64,000 bases of DNA, taken from NCBI GenBank assembly GCA_947462335.1, contig OX381707.1, positions 33,407,618-33,471,617 on the forward strand, given 5' to 3'. Positions 38,791 through 49,971 of this stretch are shown piece after piece (positions within the stretch are counted from its first letter, which is position 1; every line of letters begins with the position of its first letter). The DNA is from Harmothoe impar. Taxonomy: Eukaryota > Annelida > Polychaeta > Phyllodocida > Polynoidae. Both the position numbers and the translations under genes were made by a program. The notes under the pieces are model-generated. The model was not told the DNA's origin and did not search any database. It saw only the letters and a program-made list of their open reading frames with translations.

Positions 38791-39728
38791 AGCGTCTATT
38801 CTCAGACAGGAGGTTGAAATATGTATAGTTAGAGGGTAAAAGTTCTATTCTCGCTGGCAATGGTGTCATAGTATGCTTTATTGTCCTACCAATAGCACTA
38901 TAGCGTTTAGGTTAACCTGATAATATGTTACTTAGGGACTCATGACACGGCATGCATAAAACATGAGTCACTGACCTGTTCGTATACACCTTTAAAAGGT
39001 ATATGTAATACTAGAAGACCTTAAAGAGAAGGTCCTCTGAATAATGCTCTAGTTTAACACATAGCTTTTGTTAGATATCAGGGCTGCCGAACTACCAGCA
39101 TGCATAGGGCTAGGACTGGGAAGAGAGAACTAGTTTCAGAAAGCAGCATAAAATGCTTGCATAACTTTATTCCTTGATAATCATCCAAATCCTGCTTAAC
39201 ATGGTTATAGGTATCTTTCTCGGCCGACCAGAGAAAAACAAATTCTGTGTGTCTTCTGACACTCACTTAAATCATGACAGTGTAGTGCTTTATAATTCAT
39301 GGGAATACAGCATCAACTCGGGCACTACACCGTCCCTAAATTGTTAAAATAGTAGCATAGCCTAGCTAATGTCCATGTTCTATGTTCAAGTATGCCCATG
39401 TATACTAATACCTTAGTACATACTGTACAACTACAGTAGACTCTACTGCTTAGTTACATTAACTTCCAACAGTGTAGCCTACCACTAGGATGCAGCCTTC
39501 TTGCTATAATTATGCAGTAGTTTAGATCCCTGGTGATAGCAGACCTCCCCGTGCCATTAGTCTGTGCTGCGACATATTCGGTGTGACATGCAACAAGTGT
39601 CCAGCTGAGGCAACAAGAGGTCGCTGACTTGTGCTACATTGGGAGAGAATGGCAGTGGGACAATGGGGCGAAGAGTGAGGAGGGAGGAGGAAGGCATGAT
39701 TCAAATATGGTAGAGACAAGGGTAGCAT

Positions 39729-39870
39729 AGTGATTTAATGCATGCCTTTTTGTCTGAATACAGCACCGTTGGGTAGCTCGCCACTGTTGCATTCATGCAC
39801 GTTGGCGACCCTACATGGGTTATATATTTTCACAAAGGGTGAGCATTATGAGCACCGATGCAGCGCAGAC
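39729..39870. mobile_element. TTAA-type MITE, degraded
   Basis: Contains ATTTAATGCATGCC, CAGCACCGTTGGGTAGCTCG, TTGCATTCATGCACG and GAGCACCGATGCAGCG, the internal words of the family. Tips are lost. Confidence 0.45.
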
Positions 39871-40125
39871 AGAAGGGAAGGACACACAAAGCCAGAAGAA
39901 GGTGAATGATGTGGGAAAGATAGCCATTTAACGAATATGGCCGTTCAATTGATTAAATCAAGGAATGCCATATCTGACACCCTCCGTTAGAAAACCCTGC
40001 TCATGGCCTATCAATTTACGAAATACATAGTGAAACAGAATAATAAGAAATTCCAACTGAAAAACTATTTTTAATCAATGTACTAAATAATCCTATTGAA
40101 TGAATACAAAGAGACACTCGCATTC

Positions 40126-40183
40126 TTCACCACTGAGGGCTATCTCACTCTGCTTGCCTCGTGAGATAACCCTCAGTGGTGAA
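40126..40183. ncRNA. Hairpin with 23-bp stem
   Basis: Arms 40126-40148 and 40161-40183 are reverse complements with a single mismatch (a G-U pair in the transcript of the minus strand). They are separated by a 12-nt loop. The flanks carry a 9-bp direct repeat AATAATCCT (40086-40094 and 40182-40190). The fold fits a compact miRNA-like precursor, though an authentic miRNA stem is usually longer and less perfect. It could also be a tiny fold-back insertion. No homologous miRNA is recognised. Confidence 0.4.
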
Positions 40184-40559
40184 TAATCCTCGTGAACTTT
40201 TGTTGATGTATTACCAAAAACGGGGTAATTAGCCTATTTACATTGACCTTTGTAGGAGTGGGCAGGTTGTAGAAGTAGCCTTTACTGTGAGCAGCTCACC
40301 AGCTCACTGCCCAGAAGCCTTATACATACTGCTGTGAGGCCTTATCGGCAGGAGAGGTAATTAGGGTTGGTGACATTTCCCAGACCCTATGCTTCACTCT
40401 ACATAACAACTCAGGGAGTAGCTCACTGGCCGTTACTAAGTATGGATTAGCTCCCAGGGCAGTATCCAAGCATTCTATGGACAGGGTGTAGTATTATTAT
40501 AGAACTGTCCTCGGACCTAGCTAGCTGGGCCTACATAATTATGAAGCTTTTCGGAGAAC

Positions 40560-40915
40560 AGTACATAGAACAGCTCATAGAGTATAAACACATGTTAATA
40601 CATCTCACAGAATAGCCTCACAGGAGTTATAACAAACTCACAGAGCAGCCTATGGAATGGCAAATAAAACAGCTCATAGAACAGCCCACATAATATTACA
40701 TAGAACAGCTCTCAGAGGGGTTCATAGAACATCTCACATAGCAGCCCATAGAATATCACATAGGCCATATTACAGAGCAACACCTATGACAGGCCACAGA
40801 ATAGCTCATAGAATAGGTCACAGAGTGGCCCACACAGCATAGATAATAATGCAAGGCAACCCTGCTTTTGGAGCAAATCACAGAGCAGCTCTAAGAGCAT
40901 TTATGGAGCAAGCCA
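40560..40915. repeat. Degenerate CAGCTCATAGAA minisatellite
   Basis: Variant copies of CATAGAACAG, CAGCTCATAGA and CACAGAGCAG at about 10-20 bp spacing fill about 350 bp. The 61-codon plus-strand frame (rich in histidine-arginine) is a translation of it. GAGCAGCTC lies at its end (40883-40891). Confidence 0.8.
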
Positions 40916-41021
40916 TTTGCAACAGGTGACATGTCCACTGTCCCTCTATGCGTGCCCCTATAATAGAACATCATTACCCTACCTGTCCTCCTACCCCACA
41001 TGCCCTACACCACCACCTCTC

Positions 41022-41139
41022 CAGGTGTCCAGGTGTAGTATAGGGCATCTCACCTGGTCTATAGTGTAGGTGGTAGATGGCAGGTGTGGGTAATTGTCAG
41101 GTGGGTGTGGTAGGACTCACAGGTATGGAGGATCAGGTG
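41022..41139. promoter_or_regulatory. Cluster of six CAGGTG E2-boxes
   Basis: CAGGTG or its complement CACCTG occurs at 41022, 41030, 41051, 41081, 41098 and 41134, that is six times in 118 bp. This is the core bound by Snail/ZEB and some bHLH factors. Chance expectation is about one per 2 kb. The clustering may mark an enhancer, or may reflect a decayed short-period AGGTGT repeat. Confidence 0.45.
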
Positions 41140-41432
41140 GTGTTATACAGATGTAGATAATGGGGTGGGAGGGGCTTCTTTTTCTGAGGATCGTCATATT
41201 TAGCTTGGTTCTTGGAATGTGTTACTGTCGGCTGAAATGATGTTTGCCTGATAATTATATCCATTTATAGAATATGCTCCAGTACATGGACGTCATATAA
41301 TGGTCATATATTGGTGTCTATCTGGTTCTAGCTCGGTTTCTGTCTTTCTGTTTTTCGCTTCCTAACTCTCTGTCTCTCTGCCCCTCTCTGGCTCTCTCTT
41401 TGCCCCTCTCTGGCTGTCTCTCTGTCTCTAAC

Positions 41433-41507
<75 letters not shown>

Positions 41508-41510
41508 GTC
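41433..41510. repeat. (TGTC)n microsatellite
   Basis: About 75 bp of nearly perfect TGTC repeat within a longer CTCTGTCTC-rich tract (41340-41580). Confidence 0.95.
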
Positions 41511-42252
41511 TCTGACTCTCTCTCTCTTTAATTCTTATTTTCAGTTTTTGTGTTCATCCCTCTAACTCTTTCTGTCTCCGGGTCTTGTTTTTATACCACA
41601 TTTCAAAACGCTAATGTTATTTCATTTTCAAAAGGCAGGTACATAAATAACCATGCCATTGGTGAACATTCAATTCATCACTGTGACACAATCCTCAGGA
41701 CGAAACGCCATTAGATTTTTTTTATGAATATTCCCCATCTGATTCATACCAAAGCCTCTGTCGACCGACATGGATTTTCAATTTGAAAAACAATGATCCT
41801 GTTTTGGCTTTAACTGAATTTATTAACTTTAAATCGGTTAGAAGCATGCAAACACCATCATCATGGTAGGGGGTATCTCATTAAGATATAAGCTATATTG
41901 CCATTTCTGATTGTCCTATTACGCAGTTATTGCAACTGGCTGAAATTCCTGTAGCCCAGATAGCATTACACAATTGTAGTTTCCATCACCCATATTTGAT
42001 TTCATGTTCTGCCTCTTTTTCAGTCTGGGGATTGCCATTGATAGAGATAGCTAAATGGCACAGGGAGTGAGGGGAGGGGACAGGGTTCCCAAAGTGGAAC
42101 ATTGGCATTTAGGAGAGCCAGACGAACATGGGCATGTGTGTAGGTCCCTGCCCACCTGATGTTTTTAGGTCCAGGGGAGGGGTTGTCAAAAACGGAGAGG
42201 TAGGATGAACTGTGGGAAATACAGGATATGAACTGGGACGGCGGAAGAGGTG

Positions 42253-42445
42253 GGAGAGAAAGTCAAGGAGAAACAAAGAGAAACAGAGAGCGAAAGCGAG
42301 CTAGAGAGAACTAGAGCGTGTGACAGTGAGAGAGTTGTGTGTGAGAGGGAGCCAGCGACTGAGAAATGTGAGTGAGGCTAGGGAAACTGAGACTGAGAGA
42401 TGGGGACATTGAGACAGACAGACATGCAGATAGAGAGGGACCAAA
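42253..42445. repeat. Purine-rich GAGA/AAAC tract
   Basis: Irregular GAGAGAAA, AGAAAC and GAGCGAAAGC words. The minus-strand frame at 42301-42513 follows this. Confidence 0.75.
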
Positions 42446-42931
42446 AGACTGTAAAACTTACTCCACGAGCACACCTTTTTGAAGGTTGACGGATGAAAAG
42501 CATCTAAGACCATGATTAATCAACAAATAGATACATCATTTTCCAACAATAAATTCCCAGATATGTTGCATGACACTGACACTTGATATTCCAATATTTA
42601 TGATTCTAGCTAGTAAGAATATTTTGTTAAAGAAGTATTGCCATTAATAGTCTAAAATGTAGTTTGCTATAGTACTATGTTAGTGAAATAACGAGTGGCA
42701 TGTTAGTAGTGAGAGTGAAGCTTTGACACACCTGCCATTGAAGCAACACATCAGGTCTTTGGTCTTGAGTACACTACAGTAATCCCTGTGGGGCTTAGGT
42801 CTGACCTTCCAGTCCCTAATGGGCTGTCCATTGCCTCCTGCCACCAGGGCCTCCTGTGACACCAACCTCCTGAGTGCCAAGGCACCAGTGTACCCCTGCT
42901 GCCTCAAATGTCTCTCCGTATATCCTTATAA

Positions 42932-43110
42932 CCCTTTGACAACAGAATGACACCACAGGGATTTACTTACAATCATTTTTCATCATGATGTACCAAATTA
43001 CTGTTGGTCAGTAAGAAGCCACCACTGCATCCATGCATCATGCAAGCAAATGGGCATCAAACCAATATGCTGTTCTTACATGGTTTACTAGACCATTGAA
43101 GTGGGGTGAT
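42932..43110. mobile_element. TTAA-type MITE, diverged
   Basis: Starts after ATAA with CCCTTTGACAACAGAATGAC. Contains CATCATGATGTACCAAAT and GCATCCATGCATCATGC, and ends near AGACCATTGAAGTGG. Same layout as the family, with ends diverged. Confidence 0.5.
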
Positions 43111-44091
43111 AATATTCAAGTGGGCTGGGTGTGAGAGGTGAGTTTCCGAGGTGAGGAAAGAAATGAAGAGGGAATTAGGTGATGGCATATACAATGCAGG
43201 AAAGTAAATATCACTAAACAGAGATCCTTTATTGTTTTTGTCAGCACGAACCTACCATTTACAATATATCAGAAAATGTAAAGAAGTAATACCTCAATGC
43301 CAATAGCTTAATTACCTATGGCCATTTGACGACAATCAGTAGTGCCCTTCTGCATAATAGGTGAGATAGGCCTTTCCATAGCCTTCCCCATAGTATATAT
43401 GCTGACAGTAGGGGGTGATGGTGCTAGGGGGATGTCTGCCCCGATAGCTGCACTGTGTACTGATTTATTCAGTGGGTGTATCGGGTGGTGGGGATACAAT
43501 CCCTACAACATGCTGGTATCTGTTAGCGGATGCCCTTATGTAGACTGATGGTAAATGGTAGTATCCCACCGGGGGGAGAGGGGGAGTGAGTAGGTCAGGT
43601 AGCTGCAGAATGAAATATGGATTGGGCATAAAGACATATGGTCCAAGAGAGGAAGACTTTAGGTTGGTAACCAGGGACCAAGAGATTGGAAGAGTTAGTG
43701 AGAGAAGAGAAATGGAAGGCTGATATGAGTACATGTATGCCATAAGGGGAGGACATGTTTGTATTAGACTGTATTAGTCAGTATACAATTTAGAGGGAGA
43801 GGGAAAAACTCTATACTCTATTCTGAATGTTATACCTTGATAAATAATAGAATTGAGAAAGGAAGAAGGAAAGAAATGCAACAAAACAGAAAAGGAATGA
43901 GGAATCAATGACAGAAGAAACGTGAGAAAAACAGAGATGGGGAAAGATAGATTCGGATGTGTACCCGTAGATTGCATGCCCTGAAGTTAATGTTGAATGT
44001 CTAAAATTATTGTGTGATGTATAAATACCCTGTCGACCCTGTCTCATGGCCTAGAGCTATAATCATGAATGACATTATGTTCATGTCCTGT

Positions 44092-44117
44092 GCACGATTT
44101 CCTTCCAGGTGAGTCCA
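44092..44117 (+). other. Recursive-splice-like AG|GT site in copy C
   Basis: GATTTCCTTCCAG runs directly into GTGAGTCC, junction 44108/44109. It lies within sequence homologous to the site at 13398/13399. Retaining both the acceptor and donor halves while flanks diverged is suggestive of function. Confidence 0.45.
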
Positions 44118-45493
44118 AAGTTACCAGATCTTCTTTGGTTCTACAGGCAGATAAGTGGTTTCTCCATCCTTATTTTATTCCTATATATCAAAGTTGATGT
44201 TAATAACTGATTATTCAAAACTGGACCCGGTCATTAAATTGTTCAATTGCTATACTACTACAACCATTTGTCCTGTTTTGAGTATTGACTAATTCGCTTT
44301 TTAGATATGGGCTTATCAGATACTGATACCAGACAAATACAGATAGAAATAGAGATAACCCCAGGCATAGACAATGAAACACCAAGTGAGAAACACACGG
44401 AGGACAAAGTCCAGACGGACACTGACCTACACCTAATTGAAACGGTTCATCACCGCTGCAAAACCTGCTCACTTATTATGTGCTGCTCACACACAGCCAG
44501 ATCTGATCACTAAACAGCTAAAGTAGCCCTTGGTCAGTATGGCCACAGAGCAGCTCTCTCTCTATTAATTGTATCTAAAATGCTTTTTTTCATATAGATT
44601 CTAATCTGTAGGCTTCAAGATACTTTTGATAATTATCAGAAACGGAAGTCTAAAAGATTATATTATTAAAACATTATTGACAATATTGAGATACGTGATA
44701 AAATAAGAGGCAAAGACATTATGTAGTGATATATCTCATTTTCTGCTCACAAGTATTAGAAGTTGGAACAGTGGTTGCTAGGGCTCTGGCAATGTGGAAC
44801 CGTATATTAACAAAAGAGTGTCTAATAAGATTAGCGCGGAATTAGTATGTTACAAGAAATGGATTCAAAGGCAGTATATCTTTTTATATGTTGCTTCATA
44901 CTCTTCTTGGTGCAGTGAATATATATAGAGGTACATGTATTACCTTAGAAGAGGAAATATAGATTCAGAACGTGGTGATTCTATAGTCTTGTGGTAGGCC
45001 AACCTATCCTTTCGAGTGGGTTCTTAAATACGTTGATGGCCCTCATTGGCTTCAGTAATGAGAGACAAAGTGCCCAAACTAAGTCCTTCAGTGGACATCT
45101 GATTATAGCTTTGGGAGAAGGAATATTCTTTCAATATTTGAATGTGGTATGATAAAGGATATAACAAATGCTCTTTTAGATTATAATTCTGAAACATGAA
45201 AGATTTCGACCAGTGGACCTTTTGCGAAAAGCAAATCAATTATATGGCTATAAATTCCAATTGTTAACTTCATCTGCAAGCACGATTTATTGAATAAAAA
45301 CACGACGTAAATGAGCTAAAGGCAGCAAAGACTTGGCTATAAATAGTCACAAGTTAGCCTATTGTATGGGTATGCTCTTCTTAGGAGGACTTTTTGTTTG
45401 GAGCATTAAGTTTTACATTAAGATAAAATGAGGAATTAGTCGGGCAGAGACACCGGTGTAGTAGGCTGCATGATGCGACTAATTCAACATTAA

Positions 45494-45738
45494 CCCTTTA
45501 AGCACAACATGATTATTTTAATGTAGCATCTGTCGTCATGATGCAACCAATGCAACACTGGTAAGTACCTCGCCGGCACTGCAAGGGTGCATCATGCTGA
45601 CAGCTAAGGAATGCATCAATCCTCTGTGGCAGGAATGATGCACAAATGTAGCACTGGCGAGTAGCTCACCATAACTGTATTCATGCAACATGGCGCAAGG
45701 AGTATAGCAAGTTAAATCACTATGCCGTCCTTAAAGGC
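45494..45738. mobile_element. TTAA-type MITE with intact target duplication
   Basis: 245 bp, flanked on both sides by TTAA (45490-45493 and 45739-45742). Left tip CCCTTTAAGCACAAC, right tip CCGTCCTTAAAGGC. The interior has the family words GTCATGATGCAACCAATGC and CACTGGTAAGTACCTCGCC, then their inverted counterparts. The best evidence for TTAA-specific insertion in this family. Confidence 0.8.
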
Positions 45739-46044
45739 TTAATGAGGGGGCCTCAATGGAGCCACAGATAGACAGGTGCTTTTTTTGTTTTGCCACGAAC
45801 CTTTATTACCCTACTTGTACATCTATCATGAGCCTTAGTGGAGGTAGTTGGATACCGACGTCTAATGTGTCTGGTCTAGAATAACATTACTTAATTACCT
45901 AAACTCTAATAGTAACGTTTAACATGATCCTGGCTGTACCATTTACTTTATGCCTCCATGTTTTCGAAAAATGCAAATTATCGTCCAACTCCATTTCGCC
46001 AGTCTATCCCCTATAGATCCTACCCTTTGTGTTCATTTTTCTAT

Positions 46045-46157
46045 CTCTGTCCCTCTGTCTCTGTCTCTCTCTGTTCTCCGTCTCTATCTCAGTCTCTCCC
46101 TGTCTCTCTGTGTCTGTGTCTACGTCTGTGTCTGTGCCTGTGTCTGTGCCTGTCTCC
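46045..46157. repeat. CTGTCTCT/GTGTCTGT simple repeat
   Basis: Interrupted tetra- and hexanucleotide pyrimidine repeat. Several overlapping frames cross it and are artefacts. Confidence 0.85.
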
Positions 46158-46819
46158 GCATGTATCTCCCTCGACCTTTATTCTATTCAATATCCCCATA
46201 CGTAATCTATGTGATATAGTATATAACCAGCGATAGTATAACAGATAGTAGATCCATACATTGAACACAACACAGGCAGACTGCACCAAAAAACCTAAGA
46301 GTCACACAAAATCGTGGCAGAAAGTACGCAGTTGAATCAAACATCCAGTTGTTTTTGATCTGGAAGAGATGTGATGTCAATTTATTTAAAAAGGGACGGC
46401 GGCAATGTAATTATCCACGTCTGGAAAAAAGGTCCACCTGATGCCCGGGGCTATCTTTAACAGATAGGATGTCCAACCTATTCCTGTGTTCTCCTAGTCT
46501 GGACTCTTTCCGGTGACTCCCTTACTGTCCCCAAAATACATGTATTTCCTATTCACTGCCCGTTCCCTTGCCTCCTGCATACCTGCATGTCTCCCTTCCT
46601 CATCTCTCCGTCCCACAGGTACTGTTTTTCTTTTTACAGAGAAAAATAACTTTGTGTCAGGTTTCTTAAAAAGGAATTTAGTGACCGAACCAATAGAATT
46701 TCTTCATGTATTTGATCAAATATTATAATTTTCATAATAATTATATGACACCATTTTGTTGGATGTTTACTGAGGAATGCTACTATGAGAGAAAAACTGC
46801 TTCCATATAATTATATTTA

Positions 46820-46834
46820 CCCCCCCCCCCCCCC
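46820..46834 (+). repeat. Poly-C run
   Basis: About 15 C residues, just after copy C block 9. Confidence 0.85.
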
Positions 46835-47622
46835 ACTCCCTTGTCTCCCTTTCTCCACATGCACTGCCACCATAATGTCAGTTTAATTGCCCGATTAACT
46901 CTTGCTTCACCTCTCCCTGGTCTATTCCAATGGGTCCCATAGGACCCATAATGGATAATAAGTCTCTTTCCCCTAGTGGCAACATGGTACTTAGCATAGT
47001 TTACTTTCCTGTAAAGGTAAAAGTATGTTAGCATTAATGTGACTAGCCTTGAGCGAGAAATGAGTAGAACGGATAGATACTGCAATTGCTTCAAATGCTA
47101 GATGTTTGGGATATACAGTACTGTATAGAGGTGGCACCTGTATTTATAGATTCGAAACCGTGTTTTAAACTGACGTTTTAAGGGACCTATGCTTATTGGA
47201 AACCAGCAAAAGCATACGATGTAAATCAATCCCCTTATCAGCCCTATATAAAATATTCACTTGTGTGAGACCCCTGCACTTAAAGGGGTCACTACAGGTT
47301 AGTGTAGGCGCCCCTTTCACCATTATGTCAATATCAATCATTTGTGTGCGTATCAAGGTAGTTTGTATGATATGAAAATAGAGATCAACATCAAGTGTGA
47401 AAGGAACGAGTTGTTCATGTGGGTGTATGATATTTCTACCGAGAGGTTCAGAAGGAGTATTCTGTCCTAAGATTTCGTCCCTCTTAGGTGTCTAGATACT
47501 GTGTTAGTTTAATTAGTTTTTCTCCATTTTAGCCCAGTTTGAGGATATTCAAAATGAAAGGAAATGGATGGGACCGTTACATTATCATATAAGTAGTTCT
47601 GACTGTGCAGGTATAGCAGACA

Positions 47623-47727
47623 TGACAGTGGGTGACAGAGGGTATTATGAGGCTGCTGTCAAGTCATGACAGCAGCTGTCACAATGTTGACACTAAAACA
47701 GCCAGGCCTCCATGACGTTGTTGACAG
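47623..47727. promoter_or_regulatory. Cluster of six TGACAG (TALE homeodomain) sites
   Basis: TGACAG or CTGTCA occurs at 47623, 47633, 47656, 47667, 47676 and 47722. The pair at 47667-47681 forms an odd-centred palindrome TGACAGCAGCTGTCA. It resembles the MEIS/PREP/TGIF core and the palindromic TGIF site. YY1-like GCCGCCAT words follow at about 47745 and 47873. Likely a regulatory element; no gene is attached to it in the window. Confidence 0.45.
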
Positions 47728-47939
47728 TTGCCGCCCACCACCAGCCGCCATCCATGTAGCTATGTAATAACTACGGTGTCCATAGTCCACCTTATCGTAC
47801 CTTACAAACACAGGAAAGGTCCATAGGACTGCATTGACCATCCACTGGTCCCGAGTGGGACTGTATGTGACCGCCGCCATTTTTAACATTTCCCCTACCA
47901 TGCCGAATGACGGGCGTTTCCATCCATACAATGGGAATT

Positions 47940-49880
47940 CATTTAGTTATACGCTATAGAACCTAAACTTTAGCATATGGATCTGTAGGACTGGTGAGGA
48001 ATATAATTATTTTGAGCTGGATAAGCTGTTTTTCCTTTATCAAGTACAAAGTGAGCGGGAATCGTATTCCCATACCTTATAAATCAAATAAAAAAGAAAC
48101 TACCTGTGAGAGTTAAACCATTGTTCTTCCATCCGTGTATTATAATGCATTTGGATGCTTGGGTGAGTTCTGATCTCGGGAAATCTCGTGATATTTAGGC
48201 ACGTATCAGAATCTAATATAGCATGAATCGCTAACACAATGAGAACAGAATTTATATATCACTAGATCTGCTTGTGGAAGCAAACACTTGCAGATCGCGG
48301 GAACCAATTGCATTCCGATTTATCTTTATACCTACTGGTCCCAAAGTCCCCCACATCCTGCCTTGCAGACTAGCATAGCAGACCTCAGGACTTTGGTCTC
48401 CTAAGCAGCCAGCAACACTGGGATGGAATGCAATATTGAGGGATACTTGGGGATAGGTGTCTCTCTAAAACCCAATAATAGCAGGAGAGGAGATGCAGTG
48501 TTGCTATCGATATGAGGAGCTGGTTTCTTCATTTCCTTTGTCCAAGGAGGGCTAGACTACATCCTCACTTTACGACAGGATCTCACCCCCCCCCCCCCTC
48601 CTTCCCAATGATGTACAAATAACAAGGTAGAATAGAAAGAATGCTGAAAAGGACAGAGAGAACAACAACTGACTGACCCAATTTACACCCCATTGTCCAT
48701 ATCTCGAGTTGTACTAGGTAGGCCACCGGATATTGAAAAAATGTTGAAATTTATCACAAAGTGTACAATATCTCCACGGGATCAACTAGAGTAAGAAATT
48801 ACAAACAGTATACACATATCATAAATAGATCATTTTCTACGATTTAAAGAAAATAAAATGTTGCTACACTGGCCCTGTCAAGTTCTGCTAGCCTGCTAGG
48901 TAGTACTGTGTACCACTGCACTCACTATGGGGCCTGTTGACGTGGAGCTGCCCTGATACATGCTGTAGGGATATTGCTCTAGATTCGAGATTATTTCCTT
49001 GATTTCCCAGCTGTTTTCAGATTTACATTCTGTAAAACCCTCACTTAGAACATGACTCCAATTTTCACATGACTAAATCGAATTTCCTATGAAAATTATG
49101 AAGAAAAGGGGCCTTACAGGGGTAATGGCAATGCTCCAGGAGAAACATTTTAGCCAATTTTCGCCAGCATATTTTTACACCAAACTAAAAGAATATTAAA
49201 CACAAACCTATATTCTAGCTAGTGGTGGGGGTTTTGGGGGGTTGTAGGGGGTACTTGACTATATATACCGCTCACACACATGATGTTCCTCTGTTCTACA
49301 TGGTTTTAAATAGCAATCATCGAGACAGAAATTAAAATAAGATACCTATCAAGCATGCCCATTCTAAAGAGTCCATATGTATGAGATGCAACAAATCCAA
49401 ATGAGATTTCATATGACTATCCCCCTTTTCTGGGGAGGTAGCACCAGTGCTTATCTTAGGAAAACCGTTCCAATCTACTTGCTGGCACGGCAGTGTATTT
49501 ATTTTTACCAATTAATATCTCAATGGCTAACCACAGAAACCCTACGGATGCAAAAGGAGGTGAAAGAAGGATTCTTTTCCTTTCTCATCATATATCATTT
49601 GATATTGTAAGATGTTTCATTGCTGAGTAATGAATTATTTCATTTGGGCTGTTTAGCACTGTGACACATACAGACCCGGGAATGGGACCCGTGATTGCTC
49701 TACCTAGTTGTACTGTATAAGTGCTGCGGTCAAATAAGCAGCAGTGACGAATACGCGCCATGTTCAAGGGGTGTTTCAATAGAGTAATCCATTGTATGTA
49801 GGTCTCAAATAAATCTAAGCCTCATAGCTGCCAGGGAGTGCTAATGTAATTAACGAGTGCTCAACTGGGGTGGTCGGACT
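47940..49880. other. No gene seen; includes poly-C run and a G-rich tract
   Basis: Unique DNA. A poly-C run lies at about 48586-48598. A four-run G-rich tract at 49222-49251 (GGTGGGGGTTTTGGGGGG then TTGTAGGGGG) is a possible G-quadruplex. Short open frames only. Confidence 0.5.
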
Positions 49881-49885
49881 GTGCA

Positions 49886-49950
49886 ACTGCTAAGTGTATC
49901 AACATTGCTAAGTGGCAGCACTGCTAACTGTAGTAACTACACTTAGCAGT
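49886..49950. repeat. Inverted repeat ACTGCTAAGTGT / ACACTTAGCAGT
   Basis: Perfect 12-bp arms at 49886-49897 and 49939-49950 with a 41-nt spacer that holds more TAAGTG and GCTAAC words. It lies 22 bp left of transposon copy 2. TAAGTG is also the NK2-class homeodomain core, so a regulatory reading is possible. Confidence 0.65.
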
Positions 49951-49971
49951 CAACAGGCCATTTAGATCCTT

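Larger units (their letters stand above)
44040..46830. repeat. Duplication copy C (partial, dispersed)
   Basis: Two blocks of the A/B duplication recur here in the same order and orientation. 44040-44175 matches 13330-13460 (AGGTGAGT, GTTTACCAGA, ACAGGCAGATAAGT, TCTCCAT words). 46615-46800 matches 18590-18770 (CAATAGAAT, GACACCATT, GAATGCTACTATGA). The distance between them, about 2.6 kb, is of the same order as in A once its transposon is removed (about 3.4 kb). The DNA between is not convincingly alignable. A TTAA-type MITE has inserted at 45494. Confidence 0.55.
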
